Positions 14,837 to 23,208 of a DNA stretch of 64,000 nt are shown piece after piece; position 1 is the stretch's first letter; the number at the start of each line of letters is the position of its first letter. A model generated the notes under the pieces. The model was not told the origin of the DNA and did no database searches. It saw only the letters and a list, made by a program, of their open reading frames with translations. The position numbers and the translations under genes were made by a program. The DNA lies in the NCBI GenBank assembly GCA_040901445.1, contig JBBDYQ010000001.1, forward strand, positions 1 to 64,000, read 5' to 3'. The DNA comes from Thermoleophilaceae bacterium (GTDB taxonomy: Bacteria > Actinomycetota > Thermoleophilia > Solirubrobacterales > Thermoleophilaceae).

Positions 14837-15552
14837 GCTTGGAGGAGCTGAAGGCGGAGGTGGTGCGCTGCCGCCGCTGCCCGCGCCTGGTGGAGTGGCG
14901 CGAGCGCGTGGCCCGCGAGAAGCGGGCGGCCTACCGGGACGAGGAGTACTGGGGCCGCCCGGCGCCCGGCTTCGGCGATCCCGCCGCGCGCGTGTACGTG
15001 CTCGGGCTCGCGCCGGCGGCGCACGGCGCCAACCGCACCGGCCGCGTGTTCACCGGCGACCGTTCCGGCGACTGGCTGTTCGCCTCGATGCACCGCACGG
15101 GCTTCGCCAACCAGCCGGCCTCGGTGAGCCGCGACGACGGCCTGCGCCTCGACGGCGCCTTCGTGGCCGCCGCGGTGCGCTGCGCTCCACCGGCCAACCG
15201 GCCGCTGCCGGCCGAGCGCGACAACTGCCTGCCCTACGCCGCCGCCGAGCTGGACCTCCTGCGCCCGCGGGTGGTGGTGTGCCTCGGCGGCTTTGCCTGG
15301 GACGCCGCCTGCCGCCTGCTGGCGCTCCGGCCCAGGCCGCGCTTCGGCCACGGGGCCGAGCAGCCCGTGCCGGACGGCCCCGTGCTGCTGGGCACCTACC
15401 ACCCGAGCCAGCAGAACACGTTCACCGGTCGCCTGACCGAGGCGATGATGGACGCCGTGTTCACGCGAGCGCGGGAGCTGGTCGCGGACCATCGCGAGGC
15501 ACGAGACGGCGCGGGTTTCGGCACGTTCCGGCTCCTGAGAAGGCGCGCCTGA
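14833..15552 (+). CDS. Family 5 uracil-DNA glycosylase (UdgB-like)
   Basis: 239 residues from GTG 14833, GTGA overlap. N-terminal C-R-R-C-P-R-L pair of Cys (iron-sulfur ligand type) with further Cys at C-A-P-P and C-L-P-Y, active-site motif G-L-A-P-A-A-H-G-A-N-R-T-G-R and C-terminal H-P-S-Q-Q-N-T-F-T-G-R. The A-H-G-A-N variant of motif A and the H-P-S-x-Q motif are family 5 (UdgB/TTUDGB) hallmarks. It removes uracil and other deaminated bases from DNA. Directly upstream of lhr, giving a DNA repair neighbourhood. Confidence 0.9.
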   Translation: MSLEELKAEVVRCRRCPRLVEWRERVAREKRAAYRDEEYWGRPAPGFGDPAARVYVLGLAPAAHGANRTGRVFTGDRSGDWLFASMHRTGFANQPASVSRDDGLRLDGAFVAAAVRCAPPANRPLPAERDNCLPYAAAELDLLRPRVVVCLGGFAWDAACRLLALRPRPRFGHGAEQPVPDGPVLLGTYHPSQQNTFTGRLTEAMMDAVFTRARELVADHREARDGAGFGTFRLLRRRA

Positions 15553-15561
15553 GCGAGGCGG

Positions 15562-15567
15562 TACGCT
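15562..15567 (+). promoter_or_regulatory. -10 box TACGCT, leaderless-type
   Basis: TACGCT ends 8 bases before ATG 15576, just after the udgB-like gene, so lhr can be transcribed on its own. Confidence 0.5.
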
Positions 15568-15575
15568 GACCGGTC

Positions 15576-18500
15576 ATGCCGCTCTCCGGCTTCACCCCGC
15601 AGGTCAGTGATTGGTTTGCGCGCTCGTTCGCCGAGCCCACTCCGGCGCAGTCCCAGGCCTGGCCGAAGATCGCGGGCGGAGACAACGTGCTGCTCTCGGC
15701 CCCCACCGGCTCGGGCAAGACGCTGGCCGCGTTCCTCTGGGGGCTCGATCGGCTGGTGGCCGAGCCGGTGGAGCCCAGGCGCACGCGGCTCGTATACGTG
15801 TCGCCGCTCAAGGCTCTCTCCTACGACATCGAGCGCAACCTGCGCGCGCCGCTCAAGGGCATCGGCGGAGACGTCTCGGTGGCTATCCGCACCGGTGACA
15901 CGCCTCAGAAGGACCGCGCGGCCATGCTGCGCAAGCCGCCGGACATCCTCATCACCACGCCGGAGTCGCTCTACCTCATGCTCACCTCGCGGGCGCGCGA
16001 GATCCTCACCGACGTCGAGTGGGTGATCGTCGACGAGATCCACGCCGTGGCGCAGACCAAGCGCGGGGCCCACCTCGCGCTCACCCTCGAGCGGCTCGAG
16101 CATCTCGCCGGCCGGGCGGTCCAGCGCATCGGCCTCTCTGCCACTCAGCGCCCCCTGGAGGAGGTCGGCCGCTTCCTGGTGGGCCCCGGGCGCGAATGCA
16201 CGATCGTCGACACGGGCATCCGCAAGCCACTCGACCTCGAGATCCGCGTGCCGGTGGAGGACATGGCGGAGCCGGGCGCCCACGACGTCACCGACCCCGC
16301 GGTCGGCGGCATGGGCACAGCCGCAGGCGGCGGCGACCTGGTGGGCACGGGCATCGGCCAGATCGGCGACACGGGCACCACGAGCCGGTCGATCTGGCCG
16401 GCCATCTACCCCGACCTGCTCCAGCTGGTGCGCGAGCACCGCTCCACGATCGTGTTCGTGAACAACCGCCGCGGGGCCGAGCGCCTGGCGGTGCGGCTGA
16501 ATGAGCTCGCGGGCGAGGACGGGCAGCCGGCGGAGATCGCGCGCGCCCACCACGGCTCGCTCGCGCGCGAGGAGCGGCTGGTGGTGGAGGAGCTGCTCAA
16601 GTCGGGCGAGCTGCCGTGTCTCGTGGCCACGAGCTCGCTGGAGCTGGGCATCGACATGGGCGCCGTGGACCTCGTGCTGCAGGTGGAGTCGCCAAAGTCC
16701 GTAACCCGCGGGCTGCAGCGCATCGGCCGCGCCGGCCACGGCGTGGGCGAGGTCTCCAAGGGCCGGATCTTCCCCAAGTTCCGCGCCGACCTGCTCGAGT
16801 GCGCGGTGGTCGCGCGCCGCATGCGCAACGGGGAGATCGAGGAGACGGTGGTGCCGCGCAACCCGCTCGACGTGCTGGCCCAGCACATCGTGGCGATGGT
16901 GGCCACCGACGACGAGTGGCCCGTGCCCGAGCTGCACGAGACGGTCAAGCGGGCCTACCCCTTCGCCGAGCTGTCGCGCGACCTGCTGGACAGCGTGCTC
17001 GACATGCTCGACGGCCGTTACCCCTCCGAGGAGTTCGCCGAGCTGCGGCCGCGCATCGTGTGGGACCGCGTCAAGGACGTCATCCGGGGCAGGCGCGGCG
17101 CACTGCAGCTGGCGGTCACCAACGCGGGCACCATCCCCGACCGCGGCCTGTTCGGCGTGCACCTGCCCGACGGGCGCCGTGTGGGCGAGCTGGACGAGGA
17201 GATGGTCTACGAGGCGCGCGCGGGCCAGACGTTCCTGCTCGGGGCGTCGGCCTGGCGGATCGAGGAGATCACGCGCGACCGTGTGGTGGTCACCCCCGCG
17301 CCCGGCGCCCCCGGCGCCATCCCGTTCTGGCGCGGCGACAGCATGGGCCGTCCGGCCGAGCTGGGCCTGGCCATCGGCGCGTTTGCCCGCGAGGCGGTGG
17401 ACCGCGAGCCCGAGGAGCTGGCGGGCGAGTACGACCTCGATCCGCGCGCCGCGCGCAACCTCGTGGCGTACCTGCGCGAGCAGCGCGAGGCCACGCGCGT
17501 CGTGCCCAGCGACCGCACGGTGGTGGTGGAGCGCTTCCGCGACGAGATCGGCGACTGGCGGCTGTGCGTGCTTTCGCCCTGGGGCGGCCGGGTGCACGCG
17601 GCCTGGGCACTGGCGCTGAGCGCGCGCATCCGCGACGAGTTCGGCCTGGAGTCCGACGCCATCTGGTCGGACGACGGCATCATCGTCCACCTGCCCGACG
17701 CCGACGAGCCGCCGGGACCCGAGCTCGTGCTCGTGGAGCCGGACGAGATCGAGGAGCTCGTGGTGCGCGAGCTGTCCTCCTCCGCGCTCTTCGGCGCCCG
17801 TTTCCGCGAGAACGCCGCGCGCGCGCTGCTGCTGCCGCGCGCGTTCCCCGGCAAGCGCACGCCGCTGTGGCAGCAGAGGCTCAAGGCGCAGTCGCTGCTC
17901 GAGGTGGCCAAGCGCTACGGCCAGTTCCCGATCGTGCTGGAGACCTATCGCGAGTGCCTGCGCGACGTGCTCGACCTCCCCGGGCTCACGGAGCTGCTGC
18001 GGGGCCTGCACACCCGCGAGCTGTCGCTGGTGGAGGTGGAGACCCAGCGGGCGTCCCCGTTCGCCTCCTCGCTCCTGTTCGACTACGTGGCCACGTACAT
18101 GTACGAGGGCGACACGCCCAACGCGGAGCGCCGAGCCGCGGCGCTGTCGCTGGACCGCGAGCTGCTGCGCGAGCTGCTCGGGCAGGAGGAGCTCCGCGAG
18201 CTCATCGACCCGAACGCGCTGGACGACGTCGAGCGGGACCTGCAGCGGCTGTCCGAGCGCACCCAGGCGGTGAACGCGGACGGGATGCACGACGTGCTGC
18301 GGGCGGTGGCCGACCTCACCCTGGCCGAGGCGGACGCGCGCTCGCACCGCGGGGCGCGAGCCGAGCGGATGCTCGACGCCCTGCAGGCCGAACGCCGGGC
18401 GGTGGTCATGCGCATCGCCGGCGAGGACCGCTACATCGCCTCCGAGGACGCCGGCCTCTTCCGCGACGCGCTGGGCGCCGTGCCACCCGGCGGGCTGCCG

Positions 18501-20018
18501 GCGGCCTTCCTCGAGGAGGTGGAGGAGCCGCTCGTGCGGATGGTGCGCCGCTACGCCCGCACCCACGGGCCCTTCATCAGCGACGACCTCCAGGCCCGGT
18601 ACGGCATCGACTTCGGCCCCGTGCTGCGCGAGCTCGAGGCCGGCGGCCGGCTCGTGCGCGGGGAGCTGCGCCCCGGCGGCGCCGAGCGCGAGTGGTGCGA
18701 TCCCGACGTGCTCCGGCGGCTGCGGCGCGCGTCGCTCGCCACCCTGCGCAAGGAGGTCGAGCCCGCCGAGCAGCGCGTGTTCGCGCGGCTGCTGCCGGCC
18801 TGGCAGGGCGTGGACGCGTCGCCGCCCGGCGGCGCGGGTGTGGACCGCCTGCGCGAGGTGCTCGTGCCGCTTCAGGGAGTGGCGCTCGCCCCGGACGTGT
18901 GGGAGCGCGACGTGCTGCCCCGGCGCGTGGGCGCCTACTCGCCCGCGTGGATGGACTCGCTTTGCGCGGGGGGAGAGGTCGTGTGGATCGGGGCCGGAGC
19001 GCTCGGGCGCACCTCGGGCCGGCTGGCCCTCTACTTCCGCGACGACGCCCGCTGGCTCGGCCCGCCCCCGTTCAAGGGCGAGCGGCCCGCGGGCGACCTG
19101 CACGAGCGGCTGCGCGAGCGCCTGGGCGCGGGCGCCTGCTTCTTCACGGACCTGATCGCCGACGTCCCCGCGGAGCCGGTCGAGCTGCAGGAGGCGTTGT
19201 GGGACCTCGCCTGGGCGGGCGAGGCCACCAACGACGCGTTCGCCCCGCTCCGCGCCCCACGGCTCACGCTCGCTCGCCGCCAGCAGGACGCGCGCCGCCG
19301 CTTCGCCCGCCACCGCGGCCCCTCGGCCCCCCAGACGCAGGGCCGCTGGTCGCTCACCGCGCCGCTGTTCGCCGACGCCCCCGGCCACGGGCCGCGCACG
19401 CGGGCGCTGGCCGAGATCCTGCTGGAGCGCTACGGCATCGTCACGCGCGAGACGGTGCTGGCCGAGGGCGTGCCGGGCGGCTTCGCTTCCCTCTACCCGG
19501 AGCTGGGCAACCTGGAGACGCTGGGCACGGCGCGCCGCGGCTACTTCGTAGAGGGGCTGGGCGGCGCGCAGTTCGCCCTCGGCGCCGCGGTCGAACGCCT
19601 CCGCGGCTTCCGCTCCGACGAGCCCTCGGGCCCACTCGTGCTCGCCGCGACCGACCCGGCCAACCCCTACGGCGCCTCGCTGCCGTGGCCGCGGCGGGAG
19701 GAGGAGGGCGCGCGCCGGCCTGCGCGCGTGGCGGGCGCCTACGTCGTCCTGCTCGACGCCGAGCCCGTGCTGTTCGTGGAGAAGGGCGGAAAGGGCATCG
19801 CCGCACTGGCGGAGGGACCCATCGACGGCGACGGGGTCCCCGCGCCGTGGTTGCGCGAGGCGCTCGAGGCGCTCGCGGACCATGTGCGAAAGGGGCGCCT
19901 GCGCCGGATCGCCCTGGAGCGCTTCGACGGCGAGGCGATCGTGGGATCGCCGGTGGAGCGGCTGCTGGTGGAGCTGGGCTTCCGCCAGGGGCCGCGCAAG
20001 CTCACCCTCAGCGCCTGA
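15576..20018 (+). CDS. lhr: Lhr-type ATP-dependent DNA helicase
   Basis: 1480 residues, close to full-length Lhr proteins (about 1500). Motif I SAPTGSGKT (41-49), DEIH box (153-156), S-A-T-Q-R-P, the second RecA domain with V-F-V-N-N-R-R and S-S-L-E-L-G-I-D-M, and Q-R-I-G-R-A-G-H. These are followed by the winged-helix and Lhr core region and a long C-terminal part (about 900-1480) of the Lhr-CTD type. Lhr is an SF2 3'-5' helicase linked to DNA-damage tolerance; in mycobacteria it is damage-inducible. A Gly-rich insert of about 35 residues (about 235-270) lies between the RecA domains. Neighbouring UdgB supports a repair role. Confidence 0.95.
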   Translation: MPLSGFTPQVSDWFARSFAEPTPAQSQAWPKIAGGDNVLLSAPTGSGKTLAAFLWGLDRLVAEPVEPRRTRLVYVSPLKALSYDIERNLRAPLKGIGGDVSVAIRTGDTPQKDRAAMLRKPPDILITTPESLYLMLTSRAREILTDVEWVIVDEIHAVAQTKRGAHLALTLERLEHLAGRAVQRIGLSATQRPLEEVGRFLVGPGRECTIVDTGIRKPLDLEIRVPVEDMAEPGAHDVTDPAVGGMGTAAGGGDLVGTGIGQIGDTGTTSRSIWPAIYPDLLQLVREHRSTIVFVNNRRGAERLAVRLNELAGEDGQPAEIARAHHGSLAREERLVVEELLKSGELPCLVATSSLELGIDMGAVDLVLQVESPKSVTRGLQRIGRAGHGVGEVSKGRIFPKFRADLLECAVVARRMRNGEIEETVVPRNPLDVLAQHIVAMVATDDEWPVPELHETVKRAYPFAELSRDLLDSVLDMLDGRYPSEEFAELRPRIVWDRVKDVIRGRRGALQLAVTNAGTIPDRGLFGVHLPDGRRVGELDEEMVYEARAGQTFLLGASAWRIEEITRDRVVVTPAPGAPGAIPFWRGDSMGRPAELGLAIGAFAREAVDREPEELAGEYDLDPRAARNLVAYLREQREATRVVPSDRTVVVERFRDEIGDWRLCVLSPWGGRVHAAWALALSARIRDEFGLESDAIWSDDGIIVHLPDADEPPGPELVLVEPDEIEELVVRELSSSALFGARFRENAARALLLPRAFPGKRTPLWQQRLKAQSLLEVAKRYGQFPIVLETYRECLRDVLDLPGLTELLRGLHTRELSLVEVETQRASPFASSLLFDYVATYMYEGDTPNAERRAAALSLDRELLRELLGQEELRELIDPNALDDVERDLQRLSERTQAVNADGMHDVLRAVADLTLAEADARSHRGARAERMLDALQAERRAVVMRIAGEDRYIASEDAGLFRDALGAVPPGGLPAAFLEEVEEPLVRMVRRYARTHGPFISDDLQARYGIDFGPVLRELEAGGRLVRGELRPGGAEREWCDPDVLRRLRRASLATLRKEVEPAEQRVFARLLPAWQGVDASPPGGAGVDRLREVLVPLQGVALAPDVWERDVLPRRVGAYSPAWMDSLCAGGEVVWIGAGALGRTSGRLALYFRDDARWLGPPPFKGERPAGDLHERLRERLGAGACFFTDLIADVPAEPVELQEALWDLAWAGEATNDAFAPLRAPRLTLARRQQDARRRFARHRGPSAPQTQGRWSLTAPLFADAPGHGPRTRALAEILLERYGIVTRETVLAEGVPGGFASLYPELGNLETLGTARRGYFVEGLGGAQFALGAAVERLRGFRSDEPSGPLVLAATDPANPYGASLPWPRREEEGARRPARVAGAYVVLLDAEPVLFVEKGGKGIAALAEGPIDGDGVPAPWLREALEALADHVRKGRLRRIALERFDGEAIVGSPVERLLVELGFRQGPRKLTLSA

Positions 20019-20027
20019 TCGTCGTTC

Positions 20028-20033
20028 TATAGT
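20028..20033 (+). promoter_or_regulatory. marR -10 box TATAGT
   Basis: TATAGT lies 14 bases before ATG 20048. The predicted transcription start falls inside the dyad operator at 20036-20047. Confidence 0.55.
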
Positions 20034-20035
20034 CG

Positions 20036-20047
20036 TTGCGGACGCAA
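20036..20047. promoter_or_regulatory. MarR operator copy 1 (TTGCG-GA-CGCAA)
   Basis: Perfect 5-base arms with a 2-base centre lie immediately before the marR ATG and over the predicted +1. The same dyad occurs twice in the yceI promoter, so autoregulation is likely. Confidence 0.7.
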
Positions 20048-20551
20048 ATGTCGGCGCAACCGGACATCACCACGGAACCCGCCGCGCCGGTGGATGAGAG
20101 CTGTCCCGAGTCCTCTCCCTCGCTGCGCGCGTGGGACGAGGAGCCCACACTCGCATGGGTGGGGCTGCACACGGCCCATCGGCGGCTGCTGAGGTGCCTC
20201 GAGCAGGATCTGGTCAGCCGCCACGGCGTCGGCCTCAGCGGCTACAAGCTGCTCGCTCGCCTGGTCAAGAGCTCGGGCGAGGTGCGCATGTCCGAGCTGG
20301 CCGACGACGCCCTGCTCAGCCCCAGCCGAGTCTCCCGCCTGGCAGACCAGCTCGAGGCCGATGGCCACCTCGAGCGCACCACATGCCCGACGGACTCGCG
20401 CGGGGTGTGCGCCGTCCTCACCCCCGGCGGGCGCGAGTTCCTCGCCCAGGTGCATGCCACGTACGTCGAGACGGTCGAGCGAGAGTTCTTCGACCGTCTG
20501 GGCGAGCGCGACGTCAAGGCGCTCGCCCGCGCCTTCTCACGCCTGAGCTAG
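20048..20551 (+). CDS. MarR family transcriptional regulator
   Basis: 167 residues from ATG 20048; an in-frame TTG at 20036 lies inside the operator and is less likely. Winged-helix MarR core (about 45-140) with S-G-Y-K-L-L-A-R-L, M-S-E-L-A-D-D-A-L-L-S-P-S-R-V-S-R-L (recognition helix) and the wing T-C-P-T-D-S-R-G. MarR proteins are dimeric repressors released by phenolics, oxidants or other small ligands. The matching dyads at its own start and at the yceI promoter define its likely targets: itself, yceI and the FMN reductase downstream. Confidence 0.88.
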   Translation: MSAQPDITTEPAAPVDESCPESSPSLRAWDEEPTLAWVGLHTAHRRLLRCLEQDLVSRHGVGLSGYKLLARLVKSSGEVRMSELADDALLSPSRVSRLADQLEADGHLERTTCPTDSRGVCAVLTPGGREFLAQVHATYVETVEREFFDRLGERDVKALARAFSRLS

Positions 20552-20598
20552 CCGCCGCTGGTGCCGCCCCTGTCACCTTGCTCCCCTCGGCAGTCTGA

Positions 20599-20626
20599 TT
20601 GCGTGCGCAAGCACCTCTGCTAAGGT
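20599..20626 (+). promoter_or_regulatory. yceI promoter (TTGCGT-16-TAAGGT) with operator copy 2
   Basis: The -35 TTGCGT (20599-20604) and -10 TAAGGT (20621-20626) are 16 bases apart. The dyad TTGCG-TG-CGCAA (20599-20610) covers the -35, so a bound MarR dimer would block polymerase. Confidence 0.7.
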
Positions 20627-20631
20627 ATTGC

Positions 20632-20643
20632 TTGCTCACGCAA
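20632..20643. promoter_or_regulatory. Operator-like copy 3 (TTGCT-CA-CGCAA)
   Basis: One mismatch from the perfect dyad; it lies at the predicted transcription start of yceI, 22 bases (centre to centre about 33) downstream of copy 2, about three helical turns apart. Confidence 0.6.
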
Positions 20644-20667
20644 CTATCACTCACTGGAGGAGATCTG

Positions 20668-21210
20668 ATGAGCGTCATCGAGCAGCAGACCACGACCGGC
20701 ACCTGGCGGGCAGACAAGGTCCACTCCACCGTGGGCTTCGAGGTGAAGCACATGGTGGTGTCCACCTTCCGCGGCGGCTTCGAGGACTTCGACGCCACGC
20801 TCACGTTCGAGGACGGCGAGCCGCGAGTGGTGGGCACGGTCCGCTCGGACAGCATCGAGGTCCGGGACGAAAACCTGGCAGCGCACCTGCAGTCGCCCGA
20901 CTTCTTCGACTCCGAGCAGCATCCGGAGATCCGCTTCGAGTCCGTGGCCACGCGCCGCGAGGGCGACGAGCTGACCGTGGAGGGCGACCTCACCATCAAG
21001 GGCGTCACCAAGCGGGTGGAGGCGCGCGGCGCGATCGTCGACGCGCACGACGACCCGGTCGGCGGCACGCGGATGGGCGTCGAGCTGTCCACCCTCGTGG
21101 ACCGCACGGAGTACGGCCTGAAGTGGAACCAGCCGCTGCCCAAGGGCGGCTTCGCGCTCGCCCACGACGTCCGGCTCGTGGTGAACCTCGAGTTCGTGAA
21201 GGCCGAGTAG
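20668..21210 (+). CDS. YceI family protein
   Basis: 180 residues from ATG 20668 with a strong ribosome site (GGAGGAG). YceI fold signatures: W-R-A-D-K-V-H-S-T-V-G-F-E-V-K-H (start of the lipocalin-like barrel), S-P-D-F-F-D-S-E-Q-H-P-E-I-R-F-E-S and G-D-L-T-I-K-G-V-T-K. The family binds isoprenoids such as quinones in a hydrophobic barrel. There is no signal peptide, so it is probably cytoplasmic. Controlled by the operator pair in its promoter and followed after 2 bases by an FMN reductase, suggesting quinone or oxidative-stress handling. Confidence 0.9.
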   Translation: MSVIEQQTTTGTWRADKVHSTVGFEVKHMVVSTFRGGFEDFDATLTFEDGEPRVVGTVRSDSIEVRDENLAAHLQSPDFFDSEQHPEIRFESVATRREGDELTVEGDLTIKGVTKRVEARGAIVDAHDDPVGGTRMGVELSTLVDRTEYGLKWNQPLPKGGFALAHDVRLVVNLEFVKAE

Positions 21211-21212
21211 CC

Positions 21213-21761
21213 ATGAAGGTCCTCGGGATCTCCGGCAGCCTGCGCCGGGACTCCTGGAACACGAAGCTCCTCCGGGCGGCGGCCGAGCTGCTGCCGCCCG
21301 GAGCCGAGCTCGTGATCTGGCAGGGCCTGCGCGAGGTGCCGGCCTACGACGAGGACGAGGACGGCGACGACCGCCCGGCCGCCGTGGTGGACCTGTGGCG
21401 CGCGATCGAGGAGGCCGACGCAGTGCTCATCGCCACGCCGGAGTACAACCACTCGCTCCCCGGCGCCCTCAAGAATGCGCTCGACTGGATGTCCCGCCCG
21501 CTGGCCGACAGCCCGCTGCGCGGCAAGCCCGCCCTCGTGATCGGCGCAAGCACGGGCATGTTCGGCGCGGTGTGGGCGCAGGCCGAGGGCCGCAAGGTGC
21601 TCGCCGCCATCGGCGCGAGGGTGGTGGACGCGGAGCTGCCCGTGACGCTCTGCCACGATCGCTTCGAGGCCGACGGCCGCCTGGCTGACGAGGATCTCCG
21701 AGCGCAGCTCGCGGAGATGGTCGGCGCGATGCGAAAGCACCCGCGCGCCGTCGCCGCCTGA
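21213..21761 (+). CDS. NADPH-dependent FMN reductase
   Basis: 182 residues, ATG two bases after the yceI stop. Flavodoxin-like fold: N-terminal G-I-S-G-S-L-R-R-D-S-W-N phosphate loop (about 5-16), T-P-E-Y-N-H-S-L-P-G-A-L-K-N-A-L-D-W (FMN isoalloxazine contact, typical of the azoreductase/ChrR group) and G-A-S-T-G-M-F-G. It likely reduces quinones, azo dyes or chromate with NADPH. Co-transcribed with yceI under the MarR-type promoter. Confidence 0.88.
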   Translation: MKVLGISGSLRRDSWNTKLLRAAAELLPPGAELVIWQGLREVPAYDEDEDGDDRPAAVVDLWRAIEEADAVLIATPEYNHSLPGALKNALDWMSRPLADSPLRGKPALVIGASTGMFGAVWAQAEGRKVLAAIGARVVDAELPVTLCHDRFEADGRLADEDLRAQLAEMVGAMRKHPRAVAA

Positions 21762-21854
21762 CCCCACACCGTCCTTTCTAGACCCGTATGGTGGTGTAGG
21801 GCGGCCGCAGCGGGGTACGTCCCGTCCCAAACCGATTTGAGAGGGGGCAGCAGA

Positions 21855-23153
21855 GTGTCCAGAGAGAAGCGTTCATGGCTCGCCATGGCGCTCGGCGCGC
21901 TTGTGCTCGCGTTCGGGCTGGCGGCGTGCGGAGACGACGATGACGATGGCGACGGGGGCGGCGACGCGCCCGAGACGGGATTCACGCTGACGATCGGCGA
22001 CCTCGTCCCACTCACCGGCGACCTGTCCACATTCGGGCCGCCCGGCCGCAAGGCGGCGGACCTGGCGATCCAGGAGCTGGAGCAGGCGATCGAGGAAGCG
22101 GGAATCGACTCGCAGGTGGGGATCGAGCACGCTGACACCGAGACGAACTCACAGGCCTCGGTCCAGGCCGCGCGCCAGCTCATATCCGGCGACGCGTCCT
22201 GCCTCACGGGCGCCTGGGCGTCGGCCGACACCATCCCGGTGGGCACCTCGGTGGCCGCGCGGCAGCGGATCCCGCTGATCTCGCCGGCGTCCACCAGCGC
22301 CGAGATCACGGAGCTCGACGACAACGGCTTCGTGTGGCGCACCGCGCCGTCCGACACCCTGCAGGGCCCCGCGCTCGCCGACACGGTCGAGGAGGAGCTC
22401 GGCGGGACGGACTTCACGGTCTCGCTCGCGGCGCGCAACGACGCCTACGGCCAGGGGCTGATCAGCAGCTTCCAGGAGGCCTGGGAGGGGAAGGGCGGCT
22501 CGGTGACCGGGCCTGTCCTGTACGACCCGGAGCAGCCGAGCTTCAACTCGGAGGCCGCCGAGATCGTGGCCGGCAACCCGGACGCCTACGTGATCGTCGA
22601 CTTTCCGGAGACCTACGCGAAGATGGGAGCAGCTCTCGTCCGCACCGGGGAGTTCGATGCGAGCACGCTGTTCGTGACGGACGGCCTCGCGGGCGACACG
22701 ATCCCGGAGGGCATCCCCGAGGGGGCCCTCGAGGGAGCTCGCGGCACCCGGCCGGGCACGCCCGAGGAAGGCGAGGCCCCCGAGGCGTTCAACGAGCTCT
22801 ACACGTCGGCGCCCGGACCCGACCGCCAGACGTTCGATGCCCAGAACTTCGACGCGGTGATGCTGTGCTTCCTGGCCGCGCTGAAGGCCGGGTCCGCAGA
22901 GGGGCCCGACATCAACGAGGAGCTCCAGGCGGTCAGCGGCCCGCCGGGTGACAAGCTCAGCTTCCTCGAGCTGGGGGATGCGGTCACCGCCTTGAGCGAG
23001 GGCGAGGACATCGACTTCGAGGGCGTCACGGGCCCGATCGACTTCGACGACAACGGCGACCCGACGACGGCGACCTATGAGGTCTTCGCCTACGAGGGCG
23101 GCAGCCTGGAGGTCGTGCGCCAGTTCCAGGCGCAGGCGGAAGAGTCCCAGTAG
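21855..23153 (+). CDS. livK: Branched-chain amino-acid-type ABC substrate-binding lipoprotein
   Basis: 432 residues from GTG 21855, with a purine-rich ribosome site (GAGAGGGGG). Lipoprotein signal with lipobox L-A-A-C (Cys25), then an Asp/Gly-rich tether. The mature part is a type-I periplasmic-binding fold: I-G-D-L-V-P-L-T-G-D-L, repeated S-P-A-S-T-S-A-E, R-N-D-A-Y-G-Q-G. It binds a branched-chain amino acid or similar amide outside the membrane and feeds livHMGF, which lies convergently on the other strand. A possible -10, TATGGT, is at 21787-21792. Confidence 0.88.
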   Translation: MSREKRSWLAMALGALVLAFGLAACGDDDDDGDGGGDAPETGFTLTIGDLVPLTGDLSTFGPPGRKAADLAIQELEQAIEEAGIDSQVGIEHADTETNSQASVQAARQLISGDASCLTGAWASADTIPVGTSVAARQRIPLISPASTSAEITELDDNGFVWRTAPSDTLQGPALADTVEEELGGTDFTVSLAARNDAYGQGLISSFQEAWEGKGGSVTGPVLYDPEQPSFNSEAAEIVAGNPDAYVIVDFPETYAKMGAALVRTGEFDASTLFVTDGLAGDTIPEGIPEGALEGARGTRPGTPEEGEAPEAFNELYTSAPGPDRQTFDAQNFDAVMLCFLAALKAGSAEGPDINEELQAVSGPPGDKLSFLELGDAVTALSEGEDIDFEGVTGPIDFDDNGDPTTATYEVFAYEGGSLEVVRQFQAQAEESQ

Positions 23154-23179
23154 CTCCCTCGCGAGAGGGAAGGCGAACC

Positions 23180-23208
23180 ACCGGGGCGGGCCGCGAGCCC
23201 GCCCCGGT
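23180..23208. terminator. Convergent terminator hairpin
   Basis: Twelve-base perfect arms (23180-23191 and 23197-23208) with a CGCGA loop lie between convergent livK and livF. Confidence 0.85.

Noticed and set aside
15396-19883. 1495-codon open frame antisense to lhr
   Set aside because: A shadow of extreme GC and codon bias in lhr; its translation is low-complexity His/Arg/Ala/Gly with no domains.
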